This document shows positions 1-9,692 of a DNA stretch of 64,000 nucleotides, in pieces. The stretch is from contig DDTK01000011.1 in assembly GCA_002344065.1 (NCBI GenBank), positions 248,001-312,000 of the forward strand, written 5' to 3'. Made by a program: the position numbers and the translations under genes. A model generated the notes under the pieces. It was not told where the DNA came from and made no database searches. It worked only from the letters and a program-made list of their open reading frames with translations. The stretch is from Flammeovirgaceae bacterium UBA2366 (GTDB lineage: Bacteria > Bacteroidota > Bacteroidia > Cytophagales > Cyclobacteriaceae). Each line of letters opens with the position of its first letter. The first letter of the stretch is position 1.

Positions 1-156
1 TCGTCCATTGAGGTCTTTGCTGACGATGGACTTACCGTTATCACTGAACTGGTATTTCCCAGTGAAGTTTTCGGTAATCTTAAGCTTCATGCTGCTGAAA
101 ATGAAACATTAAAAATCAACAGAATAACCATTACTGAATTGAAGAGGATTTGGTAG
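1..156 (+). CDS. Glycoside hydrolase family 32 protein, C-terminal end (partial)
   Basis: The frame is open from the first base to a TAG at 154-156 and encodes the last 51 residues of a protein. It opens with SSIEVFADDG and continues with a TELVFPSE stretch. This matches the C-terminal beta-sandwich of GH32 enzymes (levanase, invertase, sucrose-6-phosphate hydrolase), where a DxSSIEVFxNDG motif is followed by an F-P segment. Such enzymes hydrolyse fructans or sucrose. The catalytic propeller lies outside the window, so substrate and location cannot be judged. The 3' end overlaps the end of the convergent CHAD gene by 26 bp. Confidence 0.8.
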   Translation, partial: SSIEVFADDGLTVITELVFPSEVFGNLKLHAAENETLKINRITITELKRIW

Positions 157-913
157 TCCTGATTAATTGAGATCGTAGTCCATTTATTTTTAGTCGTTCG
201 CGGTGCTTCTGTTTAATCAAATTCTTGCCTGCTGGTTTTTGATGAATCCGCTTATGCTGCAGCATTACCACCTCCAGGTCATGCCAATCGCCAATGGCGT
301 CCTCCAATGTAGAAGCCACCTTTAGATTACAAAAGTGGTTTATCGATCGCTTAAATTCAGGTGAAAACTCAGCACTATACAATATCCCCTTCAATGTCTT
401 TCGGCTCTTGTGCAAGTTGTAATCCACTAGCTTAGTGCTGAACCAGCGTTCTAAATGTTGCTCCAAATCATAGAGATATTGGGCAGAACTGACGGAACAC
501 CTCGATAATTCTTTGGTGATCTTCAGGTACGAGTGAACTATTTCAGGAAGATAAAGTATAGCTGCCTGAGGCCATTTTTTTATTAACCTCCCCTCCTTTG
601 TTCTTAAGGACTTGAAAATGGCTTTATCAGTATATTCATCAGCATATTTCCGTAATAAATAAACCAGGATATGATTTTCACGAATACGCCCTGCATACCT
701 AAACAATTTTGTATAGGGTTTAAAACTTCGTTGAGACTTAGACTTACCATATCTCTTTAAAAAGTTTCCTATAAACCTGATTCGCTTTAGACTTATTCTT
801 AGCTGATGAAAGTTTTCAGGCGATGGATCATCCAGTGTATTGGTAGCGCAGATTATCACATGGCGATAGTGATCACTGAAGTAGTTATGTGCTGATTGTG
901 CCAAATTATTCAT
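131..913 (-). CDS. CHAD domain protein
   Basis: This 260-aa protein is predicted cytosolic and entirely helical. Residues 10-50 contain the CHAD signature, a conserved His followed by spaced basic residues (HQLRISLKRIRF, His36), and further Lys/Arg/His-rich helices follow to about residue 225. CHAD domains bind inorganic polyphosphate through this basic surface and are often found on polyphosphate granules. No CYTH triphosphatase domain is fused here, so a binding rather than catalytic role is inferred. The gene is divergent from the glutamate-cysteine ligase-like gene across a 124-bp gap and overlaps the GH32 gene tail. Family call is firm; the cellular role is inferred. Confidence 0.8.
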   Translation of the reverse strand: MNNLAQSAHNYFSDHYRHVIICATNTLDDPSPENFHQLRISLKRIRFIGNFLKRYGKSKSQRSFKPYTKLFRYAGRIRENHILVYLLRKYADEYTDKAIFKSLRTKEGRLIKKWPQAAILYLPEIVHSYLKITKELSRCSVSSAQYLYDLEQHLERWFSTKLVDYNLHKSRKTLKGILYSAEFSPEFKRSINHFCNLKVASTLEDAIGDWHDLEVVMLQHKRIHQKPAGKNLIKQKHRERLKINGLRSQLIRTTKSSSIQ

Positions 914-1037
914 GACGTGGTATGCTACTCATAAATACCGTTCGAGGCTATGATATTCATCATCTTAACTGGATTTAAAAGTCATTTCTATACCTGAACA
1001 CTCCCCCTATATTCCAGCCACTATTGCTTTTACCATC

Positions 1038-2939
1038 ATGGGCGAACAACGTATCAGTATTGCTGAGCATTCAGAAGAGCGAAAAGCTTTTCTAAAGCAT
1101 CTCCTGCACGATGTTCAGGCCCTTGATATTATGATTGACCAAGGATTACTGGAAACTGGAGTGAGTAGAATTGGCGCAGAACAGGAATTTTTCATAGTAG
1201 ATAAGCACCATAAGCCCTCACGAAATGGTCCGGAAATTCTAGCCCAACTTAACGATCCGCATTTCACCACCGAACTGGCACGCTATAACCTTGAAATCAA
1301 TCTTGATCCTACGCTGCTTGGCGGAAAATGCTTCAGTGAAACCGAACTGGAATTACGAACATTACTTCGAAAAGCCGATGCCATAGCCAATACTTTTGAT
1401 GACACCATCATTCTAACCGGTATTTTGCCATCTATCGATTTACGTGCTGTTGAGATTGACTATCTAACCCCAAACCCCAGGTACCATGCCTTAGGTGAAA
1501 TTGTAAAACGATTACGTGGTCAGGACTTTGAATTAAATATCAACGGTGTAGATGAACTGCTACTGGCCCATACCAACATTTTATTTGAAGCTTGCAACAC
1601 CAGCTTCCAGGTACATCTTCAACTGGACGCAAAAGAATTTGTGGCTGCCTATAACTGGGCACAGGCCATTGCCGGTCCGGTGTTGGCCATTGCCACTAAT
1701 TCCCCACTACTGTTTGGACGTGAACTTTGGGCAGAAACCCGGATCACATTATTCCAACAAAGTGTAGACATGCGCAGACGTCAGCAGCACCTGCGCGAAA
1801 AACAGCAACGCGTTTCATTTGGCAACAAGTGGATAAAAAATGTAACCGAAGTTTACAAAGATGATATTTCCCGATACCCCCTTATCTTCATGTCGGACAT
1901 TGAAAGGGATTCGTTAGAGGAATTAAATGCAGGGAGGTTGCCGGGTTTAAAAGCTTTGCGAATCCACAATGGAACCATTTGGAAATGGAACCGGCCCTGC
2001 TATGGCATATTAAATGGTAAGGCCCATTTGCGCATTGAGAACCGCTATATTCCTGCAGGCCCAACAGTTCTTGATGAAATTGCCAACATGGTTTTTTGGG
2101 TAGGCTTGATGAAAGCCATACCAGAAGAATACAAAAGCATTTGGACTAAAATGGATTTTGAAGATGCTAAAGACAATTTCTTCAAAGCGGCTAGATTTGG
2201 TATTCAGACGGGCATGATATGGGATAAGTCAATTCTTTCTGTGCAGAAGTTAATACTTGATACTCTCTTACCCCTGGCCCAGCATGGACTTTCTATGGCA
2301 GGCGTTGATAAACCAGATTCCATCAAGTATCTGAACATTATAGAAGAGCGTACACGCTCCGGAAAGACCGGAAGCCGATGGATGGTCAATGGATTCAGAA
2401 CTCTGAAAAAAGAAATGGGGCGTGATGAGGCCATGGTCGCCCTTACTGCTACTATGCACGATAGAAGACTAACCGGTAATCCGGTACATACATGGGCTGG
2501 TGTATCCTCTGCTGATTTACACCTGGCAAACATTCAATATGATATTGTAGGCAATATTATGACAACAGATCTGATTACCGCACAATCATCTGACCCGCTT
2601 GAATTGGTGCTAACGATAATGAACTGGCGAAAGATCAGGCACATGCCGGTGGAAGATGAACAAGGGATTATTACCGGAATACTAACGCGAAGGCGAATCG
2701 AAAATTACTTAGCATCAACTAACGCAAACCCTAATGCTATCGCGGAGGATATTATGATTAAAGATCCAATTTGTATTGATGCCTCCTGCAACATTATGGA
2801 AGCTATGGATCTTATGCTCCAAAAGAAAATTAGCTGCCTACCGGTAATTCAAAATGCTCAACTTGTTGGCCTAATTACAGATTTTGATTTAACCAATGTG
2901 CAGAAAAAATTGAAGTCACGAATTCCTCGTGCGGACTGA
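1038..2939 (+). CDS. Glutamate-cysteine ligase-like (GCS2) protein fused to a CBS domain pair
   Basis: Residues about 40-430 resemble the carboxylate-amine ligase family GCS2 (YbdK/EgtA type): an IGAEQEFFIVD motif near the N-terminus, NLEINLDP, and later HIRIENRYIPAGPT-like residues that would line the ATP/glutamate site. Residues about 508-555 and 570-625 are two CBS motifs (IMTTDLITAQSS...ITGILTRRRI and IMIKDPICIDAS...LVGLITDFDL), which normally form an adenine-nucleotide sensing Bateman module. The family ligates an amine to the gamma-carboxyl of glutamate or a related acid; the exact amine cannot be told. The CBS fusion suggests control by energy charge. The start is the first ATG after a 124-bp divergent gap. 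The next gene begins 46 bp downstream. Confidence 0.8.
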   Translation: MGEQRISIAEHSEERKAFLKHLLHDVQALDIMIDQGLLETGVSRIGAEQEFFIVDKHHKPSRNGPEILAQLNDPHFTTELARYNLEINLDPTLLGGKCFSETELELRTLLRKADAIANTFDDTIILTGILPSIDLRAVEIDYLTPNPRYHALGEIVKRLRGQDFELNINGVDELLLAHTNILFEACNTSFQVHLQLDAKEFVAAYNWAQAIAGPVLAIATNSPLLFGRELWAETRITLFQQSVDMRRRQQHLREKQQRVSFGNKWIKNVTEVYKDDISRYPLIFMSDIERDSLEELNAGRLPGLKALRIHNGTIWKWNRPCYGILNGKAHLRIENRYIPAGPTVLDEIANMVFWVGLMKAIPEEYKSIWTKMDFEDAKDNFFKAARFGIQTGMIWDKSILSVQKLILDTLLPLAQHGLSMAGVDKPDSIKYLNIIEERTRSGKTGSRWMVNGFRTLKKEMGRDEAMVALTATMHDRRLTGNPVHTWAGVSSADLHLANIQYDIVGNIMTTDLITAQSSDPLELVLTIMNWRKIRHMPVEDEQGIITGILTRRRIENYLASTNANPNAIAEDIMIKDPICIDASCNIMEAMDLMLQKKISCLPVIQNAQLVGLITDFDLTNVQKKLKSRIPRAD

Positions 2940-2985
2940 GATTGTTTCATGCCAATGATTTATCTTTCCGGGCAAACTTGGTCTG

Positions 2986-3600
2986 ATGAAACTCAAGTAC
3001 CCCATCAATCTGCACAAAGGTTCTACCGCCTTTTTTGTTATCGGTTTAATGTTCTGTTATGAAAACTTCAGCACAGGTGCATGGCTATACTTAGCACTTC
3101 ACGGCAGCTATGGATTTCTTTGGTTGCTAAAGAGTCAACTGTTTCCGGATAAACAATGGGAACAAACCGCAACTGTTCCCTATAGCATTTTTGTGTTTCT
3201 TGTATTAGGACTTTATTGGATTGCACCGTTTGTTTTGATCACTTCTGATTACGTACCGAACGGCCCGGTAATGGCACTATCCGTTGCACTGAATATTGCG
3301 GGTACCATGCTACACTTTAGTAGCGATGCGCAAAAATATTTTACATTGAAATACAAACCCGGTTTAATAACAGAGGGCTTTTTCAGTAAATGCCGGAATA
3401 CAAACTATGTGGGTGAACTGATGATCTACACAGGCTTTGCCCTTCTTTCGGGAAGCTGGCTGGGTTTTATTGGCATTACTGCCTTTTTTATTGGCGCATT
3501 TATACCGAACATGCTGAAAAAAGATAAATCGCTGGCCCGTTATCCGGAATTTGCCACGTATAAAAAACAATCCGGGTTGCTCTATCCTAAATTCTGGTAA
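2986..3600 (+). CDS. Integral membrane methyltransferase-family protein (ICMT/DUF1295-like)
   Basis: This 204-aa protein has about five hydrophobic segments (residues 13-40, 62-82, 92-112, 135-155, 157-172). The C-terminal part has the arrangement GLITEGFFSKCRNTNYVGELMIYTGFALLSG, followed by a short charged tail with YPEFATYKKQSG. That pattern is shared by the isoprenylcysteine methyltransferase, PEMT and steroid 5-alpha-reductase-like families, where the N-x-x-Y-x-G-E region and the tail form the cofactor site. The substrate is unknown: it could be a SAM-dependent lipid methylase or an NADPH-dependent reductase. It lies just downstream of the GCS2-CBS gene and 34 bp before the DUF3089 gene, so the three may be co-transcribed. 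Confidence 0.6.
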   Translation: MKLKYPINLHKGSTAFFVIGLMFCYENFSTGAWLYLALHGSYGFLWLLKSQLFPDKQWEQTATVPYSIFVFLVLGLYWIAPFVLITSDYVPNGPVMALSVALNIAGTMLHFSSDAQKYFTLKYKPGLITEGFFSKCRNTNYVGELMIYTGFALLSGSWLGFIGITAFFIGAFIPNMLKKDKSLARYPEFATYKKQSGLLYPKFW

Positions 3601-3634
3601 TCAAACCTATTTGAAATTGTTAAGTTAGTTAACT

Positions 3635-4681
3635 ATGCGTCTACTATTTTACCTGATTACCCTATCTAGTATACTAATATCCTGTAGTAAGAAAATACAT
3701 TCTTATCCACCTTATGATTCCGGCAAAATTCCTGCAGCGCCTGATTATACATCACTTTCATTTTGGGCAGCGCATCCCGAAAAGGAAGATGAAGCTGACC
3801 GCTTGCCCGGCAAAAATAAATTCAATAAAGATGATCCACTTCCGGATGTCGATGTTTTTTTTGTTCATCCAACCATCTATACCAAAGAGCATAACCCCAA
3901 CTGGCCCTGGCAAGGCGATGTATTTAATGTTGAATTGAATGAACAGGTAGATAATTCCACCATCCGTTACCAGGCAAGCGTTTTTAACGGAAGTGCCAAC
4001 GTATATGCACCGCGCTACCGCCAGGCACACCTGCAAGTATTCACGATCGATAACACAGCACTAAAAGACCAGGCACTACAATTAGCCTATGAAGATGTGA
4101 AGAAAGCGTTTGAATATTATCTTTCAGAGTATAACCATGGCCGACCGTTTATTCTAGCATCACACAGCCAGGGAACCATTCATGCTGCACGATTAGTTAA
4201 AGATTATATCGAAAACAAACCATGGGCCAACCAACTGGTTGCTGCTTACCTGGTGGGAATTGCTTTGAAGACTGATTTATTTGAAGTGCTTAAACCCTGC
4301 ACTTCAGCTACAGAAACCGGATGCTGGGTTTCGTGGAATACCTATGAGCGAAACTACTATCCACCAAAACATAAGGAAATATTTGCACCGGCACTCAGTA
4401 CAAATCCATTAACATGGTCGTTGGATACTGTGTACGCTCCCTCAACCCTTAACACGGGTTCCATCCTTCGAAATTTTGATAAAGTCTACACCAACCTTTG
4501 TGATGCACAAAACCACCAGGGATTGTTATGGATTACCAAACCTAAATTTTTTGGAAGTGCATTTTACCGCTCAAAGCGCTATCACATAGCAGACTATAAT
4601 TTGTTTTATGCCAACATCCGAAAAAATGTTAGCGATCGAATTGATGCATACCAGCAAGAGAAGGTTGATTCCAAAAAATAA
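3635..4681 (+). CDS. DUF3089 alpha/beta-hydrolase lipoprotein
   Basis: The N-terminus is a lipoprotein signal (hydrophobic run then LISC at about residues 14-17), so the protein is probably anchored in the periplasm or outer membrane. The body matches DUF3089: VDVFFVHPTIYTKE near residue 70, SANVYAPRYRQAHLQVF near 120, and the serine elbow ASHSQGTIHAARLV near residue 176, which fits an alpha/beta hydrolase nucleophile. A C-terminal HIADYNLFYANIRKNV segment closes the family fold and probably holds the catalytic His. Substrate is unknown; an esterase or acyl-hydrolase is the usual guess. It is the last gene of a possible three-gene plus-strand group and is followed by about 200 bp with no recognised feature. 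Confidence 0.75.
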   Translation: MRLLFYLITLSSILISCSKKIHSYPPYDSGKIPAAPDYTSLSFWAAHPEKEDEADRLPGKNKFNKDDPLPDVDVFFVHPTIYTKEHNPNWPWQGDVFNVELNEQVDNSTIRYQASVFNGSANVYAPRYRQAHLQVFTIDNTALKDQALQLAYEDVKKAFEYYLSEYNHGRPFILASHSQGTIHAARLVKDYIENKPWANQLVAAYLVGIALKTDLFEVLKPCTSATETGCWVSWNTYERNYYPPKHKEIFAPALSTNPLTWSLDTVYAPSTLNTGSILRNFDKVYTNLCDAQNHQGLLWITKPKFFGSAFYRSKRYHIADYNLFYANIRKNVSDRIDAYQQEKVDSKK

Positions 4682-4880
4682 CCTCGTAAACTATTTCAAA
4701 AAAAACGCATTAATTCACTAGTTAAGCTTTATTCGAGTCTGAAAAACAGGTTTGAAATTAAATAAGCCCCTTAATTAACTAGCTGGCATTAAATACCCTA
4801 CCTTTAATTAGTATCCAGATCCCGCCTACCGCTTCGGGTACCTATTTTATCAATACCCTAAACCTAAACCTGTAAAAATT

Positions 4881-5408
4881 ATGAAAATCATTCTTTCCAT
4901 TTTGGTGGCTGGTTGTGCTATGGTCGCCTGCACGCCATCAGAAAAATCGGCAGATCCAGCCACTTCAGAGCCTGCCAGCGCAGTTCAACTCCCGTTTACC
5001 GCAAGTTATTCCTCACAGTTCACGCAAGATGTTTCAGATCAGGATCTGCTTACTGTTTTAAACAGCTATAAGCATTGGGAAACTGGTAACATGACTGCGC
5101 TTCGGTCAACACTGGCAGATTCAATTTCGTTTGAAAGTTGGGATGGCTTTATTCACAATGGAACGGCTGACGAGCTGATTAAACGGTGGTCTTCCTCCCG
5201 TGATAGTTTAAGTTCAGTTAAGATTACCATGGTTGCATGGATCAAGGCTCATTCTACGGATAAAAATGCTGACTTCATTACGGTATGGTATACAGAAATT
5301 GATACATATAAAGACGGAAAAATTGATTCTGCACGTTGGTCAGATGTAAACATGGTAGCCAATGGAAAAATTGCTTATTATTCCCAATACAAGCAGGAGG
5401 CAAAGTAA
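4881..5408 (+). CDS. Small lipoprotein with a SnoaL/NTF2-like domain
   Basis: This 175-aa protein begins with a short lipoprotein signal (VAGCAMVAC, lipid-modified Cys at residue 17) and a Ser/Ala/Pro-rich linker. Residues about 50-170 look like a cone-shaped NTF2/SnoaL fold: LLTVLNSYKHWETGNMTALRSTLADSISF is the typical first helix and strand, followed by strands with WYTEIDTYKDGK and a final NMVANGKIAYYSQYKQ strand. These domains bind small hydrophobic ligands or are inactive scaffolds; no catalytic pair is obvious. The gene stands alone, with a hairpin terminator just after it. Confidence 0.6.
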   Translation: MKIILSILVAGCAMVACTPSEKSADPATSEPASAVQLPFTASYSSQFTQDVSDQDLLTVLNSYKHWETGNMTALRSTLADSISFESWDGFIHNGTADELIKRWSSSRDSLSSVKITMVAWIKAHSTDKNADFITVWYTEIDTYKDGKIDSARWSDVNMVANGKIAYYSQYKQEAK

Positions 5409-5440
5409 CCTTACATTTTCTCTTAATAAACTCCAGATCG

Positions 5441-5484
5441 TTACAGGTGATTACCAAACAGGAATCACCTGTAATTATTTTGTT
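5441..5484 (+). terminator. Hairpin terminator after the SnoaL-like lipoprotein gene
   Basis: A perfect 12-bp inverted repeat (TTACAGGTGATT / AATCACCTGTAA, 5441-5452 and 5463-5474) with a 10-nt loop is followed by a T-rich stretch (TTATTTTGTT). It lies 32 bp after the stop codon. Rho-independent termination is the simplest reading. Confidence 0.7.
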
Positions 5485-5603
5485 ACCGCATTAAATCATT
5501 TACCTGAAGCATAGTCTCAATCGAAAAGTCACATACCAAGCATTGCTTACGACCACTTTTGTTGATATTTTACTGAATAATTCCAGTAACCTAGCACATC
5601 AAT

Positions 5604-7409
5604 ATGGCCCGTTACGTTAGCCTTGAGCATATTAAATTTCTGTTACAGGAAGTACATGCTGTTCATGATCTTTTTCAACTCGATAAATTCAGTCACTTAA
5701 ACTGGGAACAAGCCTGGATGATCATTGAATCTGCGAAACAATTGGCCGACCGGGACATGCATCCATTTTTCAGAGAAATGGATGTTCACAACGTACACTA
5801 CGAAGGTAAGGGTGGCGTAAAAACACATCCTCAGCTTAAAACCATAATCCAAAATGGAGCTGCTCAAGGATGGATCAGCGGATCAGCTAAACTCATTCAT
5901 GGCGGCCTTCAGTTACCCATGATGATTTTCAACTCCGGACATCATATTTTTTCTTCTGCCAACAACGGTGCTATCGGTTACATGAGTCTTACAGCAGGTG
6001 CTGCAGCACTAATCAACAGCTTTGGAAACGAAGAGCAACATAATCTTTTCGTTCCCAACATGTATGACGGTAAATGGCAGGGCACTATGGCGCTTACTGA
6101 GCCTCAAGCCGGTAGCTCGTTATCCGATATAACAACAACAGCAACTCCGATAGGAGACGGATATTATAAAATCAAAGGACAAAAAATATTCATCTCTGGC
6201 GGGCAGCATGAAGCGTGTGAAAATTTTGTACACCTTACACTCGCGCGTATTGAAGGAGCTCCCGCTGGCACCAAGGGAATTTCACTATTCATCATTCCCA
6301 AGTTCTGGCCAGGAAAAAACGGTGAACTTACCTACAACGATGTATTTTGTGCCGGTGATTTTCAAAAGCTGGGTCAGCGCGCCTACGCCACAACACATCT
6401 TGTATTTGGTGATCAGGATAACTGTAAAGGTTGGCTGGTAGGTGAACCGCACAAAGGATTGGCCTACATGTTTCAAATGATGAACGAGGCCCGCATCAGT
6501 GTAGGCATGGGTGCCGTTACCATTGCACAGGCAGCTTACTATGCCGCATTGGAATACGCACAAGAACGACCCCAAGGAAGATTGCCCAGTGAAAAAGATC
6601 CGCTAAAACCCCCAACCCTGATTATTCATCATGCCGATGTGCAGCGCATGTTACTTACACAAAAGGCGATTGTCGAAGGGGGACTTGCATTATCTATGGA
6701 ATGTAACCGTCAGTTTGATCTTGCGCATGGAGCAAATGACAACGAAAAACAAGAGGCCTGGCTCTTGTTGGAAATCTTAACCCCCATCGTTAAAGCCTGG
6801 TGTTCAGAGCAGGCCAACCGGTCTGCTGCATTGGCCATACAGGTTTTTGGTGGGTATGGATACACTATGGATTTTCCTGTGCAACAGTTTTATCGTGATC
6901 TTAAAATTTATACACTTTACGAAGGCACAACCGGTATTCAGTCACTTGATTTGCTGGGGAGAAAAATGTCGATGGAAAAAGGAAAAGCGTTGGCATTGTT
7001 GGTAACAAAGATTAACGAAAGCATCAAACAAGCACGATCACATGAAGAACTTCGGGATCATGCCAATCTTCTTGAGGAGGAAGGAAAGCGCATCACTCAG
7101 GTATTGAATCATCTCCGCACGTTTATCGAAGAAGGTGATGTTGATCGCTATTTATCTGATGCAACCGTATTCATGGAAATGATGGGCAATATTGTTGTGG
7201 CGTGGCAATGGCTCAAACAATCGGTGCATGCACAGGCACAATTAAAGGCAAAACATTTTGAACATCAACAGCGTGAGTTCTATGAAGGCATTATCCATAC
7301 CATGAAGTTCTATTTCCGATATGAATTGACCCATGCGGAAGCCTGTGCAAAAACCATAATGCACCCGGATTACCTGATCAACCTGAAGCAAAATGAAGTG
7401 CTGTTCTAA
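5604..7409 (+). CDS. Acyl-CoA dehydrogenase, long form (about 600 aa)
   Basis: The 601-aa length with an extra N- and C-terminal helical domain matches the long acyl-CoA dehydrogenase group (FadE5/DmdC-like) rather than the 380-aa short form. FAD-binding motifs are visible: MALTEPQAGSSLSD near residue 165 and KIKGQKIFISGG near 190. QVFGGYGYTMDFPVQQFYRDLKIYTLYEGTTGIQ at about residues 413-446 contains the C-terminal catalytic Glu in YEGT. The enzyme oxidises acyl-CoA to enoyl-CoA, passing electrons to ETF. Chain-length preference cannot be read from sequence. The gene is convergent with the DPP11 gene, only 10 bp separating the stops, and no other beta-oxidation gene is nearby. Confidence 0.9.
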   Translation: MARYVSLEHIKFLLQEVHAVHDLFQLDKFSHLNWEQAWMIIESAKQLADRDMHPFFREMDVHNVHYEGKGGVKTHPQLKTIIQNGAAQGWISGSAKLIHGGLQLPMMIFNSGHHIFSSANNGAIGYMSLTAGAAALINSFGNEEQHNLFVPNMYDGKWQGTMALTEPQAGSSLSDITTTATPIGDGYYKIKGQKIFISGGQHEACENFVHLTLARIEGAPAGTKGISLFIIPKFWPGKNGELTYNDVFCAGDFQKLGQRAYATTHLVFGDQDNCKGWLVGEPHKGLAYMFQMMNEARISVGMGAVTIAQAAYYAALEYAQERPQGRLPSEKDPLKPPTLIIHHADVQRMLLTQKAIVEGGLALSMECNRQFDLAHGANDNEKQEAWLLLEILTPIVKAWCSEQANRSAALAIQVFGGYGYTMDFPVQQFYRDLKIYTLYEGTTGIQSLDLLGRKMSMEKGKALALLVTKINESIKQARSHEELRDHANLLEEEGKRITQVLNHLRTFIEEGDVDRYLSDATVFMEMMGNIVVAWQWLKQSVHAQAQLKAKHFEHQQREFYEGIIHTMKFYFRYELTHAEACAKTIMHPDYLINLKQNEVLF

Positions 7410-7419
7410 AGCACACGTA

Positions 7420-9591
7420 CTACTTGCTGGGTTTCGGATGAACGAGTTTCATCTCTTTCACTAAGTGTCCGGCACCGGCATACTTATCAACAATAAACAA
7501 GATGTATCGGATATCCACCATGATGTTGCGGCAAATGGAAGGGTCATAGTTAATGTCGCTCATGGTTCCCTCCCACACCCGATCGAAATTTAATCCCACC
7601 AGATTTCCCCAGGCATCTAATGCCGGACTACCTGAGTTACCACCGGAGGTGTGATTGGCGGCAATAAAATTTACAGGAAGCTTTCCGTTAACCCCATACT
7701 GACCGTAGTCCTTCTTTTTGTACAGGTCAATTAGTTTGGCCGGTAAATCAAATTCATAATCACCGGGCTTATATTTTTCCAGAACACCATCCAGGTATGA
7801 ATAATAATCAAACCGGATACCATCGCGGGGAATATATCCATCCACTTTTCCATACGTTAAGCGAAGCGTGCTGTTCGCATCAGGATAAAAACGCTTTTCT
7901 TTAAACACTTCCATTTGAGCGGCCATGTACTTACGCTGTAAAGCATTGATCCTGTCCTGGATAGGATTTAAATTTTGTTGAACCTGGTTCTGATATGCGC
8001 CCTGCATGTCGAGAAATAACTGCACGATTGAATTATTCCGAATACTCTCCACCACTTCTTTCGCAGGTTTATTCAATAAGCTTAACGTATGTTGCTTGTC
8101 GTCAAGATCAGTTTCGGCAAATAAAGCCTTGGAGAGCTTTCCAAAATCGCCTTGATACATTTTTAACTTTTCATTTAGCAACTTCGACCTGAACTTTTCA
8201 TCCTGATCATTTACATATAATGTTAATAAAACCTCAAACATTTTTTGATCGACCACCGGACTGTAATCACCATAGAATGAATTTAGCCTGCTTTGTACCT
8301 GGGGTAATCGAGTAGTATAACCACTTTCTCCATCTTTATCATAAGCCGCTACAAGCATATTGAGTTGCGAGGCAATGACAAGCAGTTCCATACGGCTTGT
8401 GATTTCAGTGTAATAGTCGCGGGCCAGACCGTAGGGCTTCAATTCATCATAGGCTTTATTAAGATCACTTAATACAGTTCCATATTTGCTCTTTAATTCA
8501 GGGCTGGCATTCACTCTGTTCTGAAAATCAGTTTCCAGTTTTTTCTTTCGTCCTACCCCGTCAACCCTGTTCAGGCCCAACAGTTCACCTTGCCACTTTT
8601 TCCACGCGTTGGAAACCGAAGCCCACTTGGCGGCATATTGTATTTTAATTTGGTCATCAGTGCGCATATAAGCATCCATCACCGACAATACCTGATCGCG
8701 CACTTTAATTTTTGCCGGATTATTTACTTCTATCAATTGTTCAACAGCCACCGAGGGAAGGTATTGGTTTGTTCGGCCGGGAAATCCAAATACCATGGTG
8801 AAGTCATTCTGAGAAACACCATCCAGTGATATGGATAAAGAGCGCTTTGGTTTATACGGAACATTATCAGGCGAATACGCAGCCGGCATATTGTTCTTAT
8901 CGGCATAAATGCGAAACATGGAAAAATCACCTGTGTGGCGCGGCCACATCCAGTTATCCGTATCCTTACCGAAATTTCCGATGGAGGAAGGCGGAGCACC
9001 TACCAACCGAACATCGCGATATGTTTCGGTTACAAACAAATAATATTGATTCCCCTCAAAGAATGGTCTTATCAGAATATCCTGATAGGTTTCTCGCTTA
9101 GCAGCACTACGAACTATGTTAATATTTCTATCAATCTGAGATTGACGTTCGCTCTCCGTCATACTTCCATTAACACCATTCAGTACAGTTGAGGTAACAT
9201 CTTCAATACGGACAATAAACGTTACGAATAAATTTGGATTGGGTAACTCATCTTCCAATGACATGGCCCAAAAACCATTGTCGATATAGTTGTTCTGCAG
9301 CGTAGTATGACTTTGAATAGCACCAAAGCCGCAATGGTGATTGGTAAGCAATAACCCTTGTGACGAGATAACCTCGCCCGTGCAAAATCCACCAAAGCTT
9401 ACAATGGCATCTTTTAAGCTGCTCTTGTTTATGCTGTAGATATCCTCTGCGCTGATCTTCATCCCCATCGCCCTCATCTCCTTTTCGTTGAGCTTGGCGA
9501 GCAATAAAGGCAACCACATGCCTTCATCGGCCAGGGCCAAGGTTCGGATAAACAATAAGCCAATAAGAACAAACACTTTAATCGATTTCAT
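7420..9591 (-). CDS. dpp11: S46 family dipeptidyl-peptidase, DPP11 type (Asp/Glu-specific)
   Basis: The 723-aa protein has a Sec signal peptide ending near residue 21 and is periplasmic. The trypsin-like catalytic triad is visible: His86 (TNHHCGFGAIQ), Asp222 (PRHTGDFSMFRIYAD) and Ser653 (SGGNSGSPALDAWG). In S46 enzymes the P1 preference depends on the residue 18 positions after the catalytic Ser. In Porphyromonas gingivalis an Arg there gives DPP11 (acidic P1) and a Gly gives DPP7 (hydrophobic P1). Here it is Arg671 (GLNFDRVWEG), so Asp/Glu specificity is predicted. Such enzymes release dipeptides for amino-acid catabolism. The gene is divergent from the SDR gene. Confidence 0.93.
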   Translation of the reverse strand: MKSIKVFVLIGLLFIRTLALADEGMWLPLLLAKLNEKEMRAMGMKISAEDIYSINKSSLKDAIVSFGGFCTGEVISSQGLLLTNHHCGFGAIQSHTTLQNNYIDNGFWAMSLEDELPNPNLFVTFIVRIEDVTSTVLNGVNGSMTESERQSQIDRNINIVRSAAKRETYQDILIRPFFEGNQYYLFVTETYRDVRLVGAPPSSIGNFGKDTDNWMWPRHTGDFSMFRIYADKNNMPAAYSPDNVPYKPKRSLSISLDGVSQNDFTMVFGFPGRTNQYLPSVAVEQLIEVNNPAKIKVRDQVLSVMDAYMRTDDQIKIQYAAKWASVSNAWKKWQGELLGLNRVDGVGRKKKLETDFQNRVNASPELKSKYGTVLSDLNKAYDELKPYGLARDYYTEITSRMELLVIASQLNMLVAAYDKDGESGYTTRLPQVQSRLNSFYGDYSPVVDQKMFEVLLTLYVNDQDEKFRSKLLNEKLKMYQGDFGKLSKALFAETDLDDKQHTLSLLNKPAKEVVESIRNNSIVQLFLDMQGAYQNQVQQNLNPIQDRINALQRKYMAAQMEVFKEKRFYPDANSTLRLTYGKVDGYIPRDGIRFDYYSYLDGVLEKYKPGDYEFDLPAKLIDLYKKKDYGQYGVNGKLPVNFIAANHTSGGNSGSPALDAWGNLVGLNFDRVWEGTMSDINYDPSICRNIMVDIRYILFIVDKYAGAGHLVKEMKLVHPKPSK

Positions 9592-9692
9592 GGTTATAGC
9601 TGTTTACTTGATTCTAACTACCAAAATCAGGAATCAAGTTACTATTTCTTGTACATTTCAAAAGTAATTGAAACAATATCCAAAAAATCACT

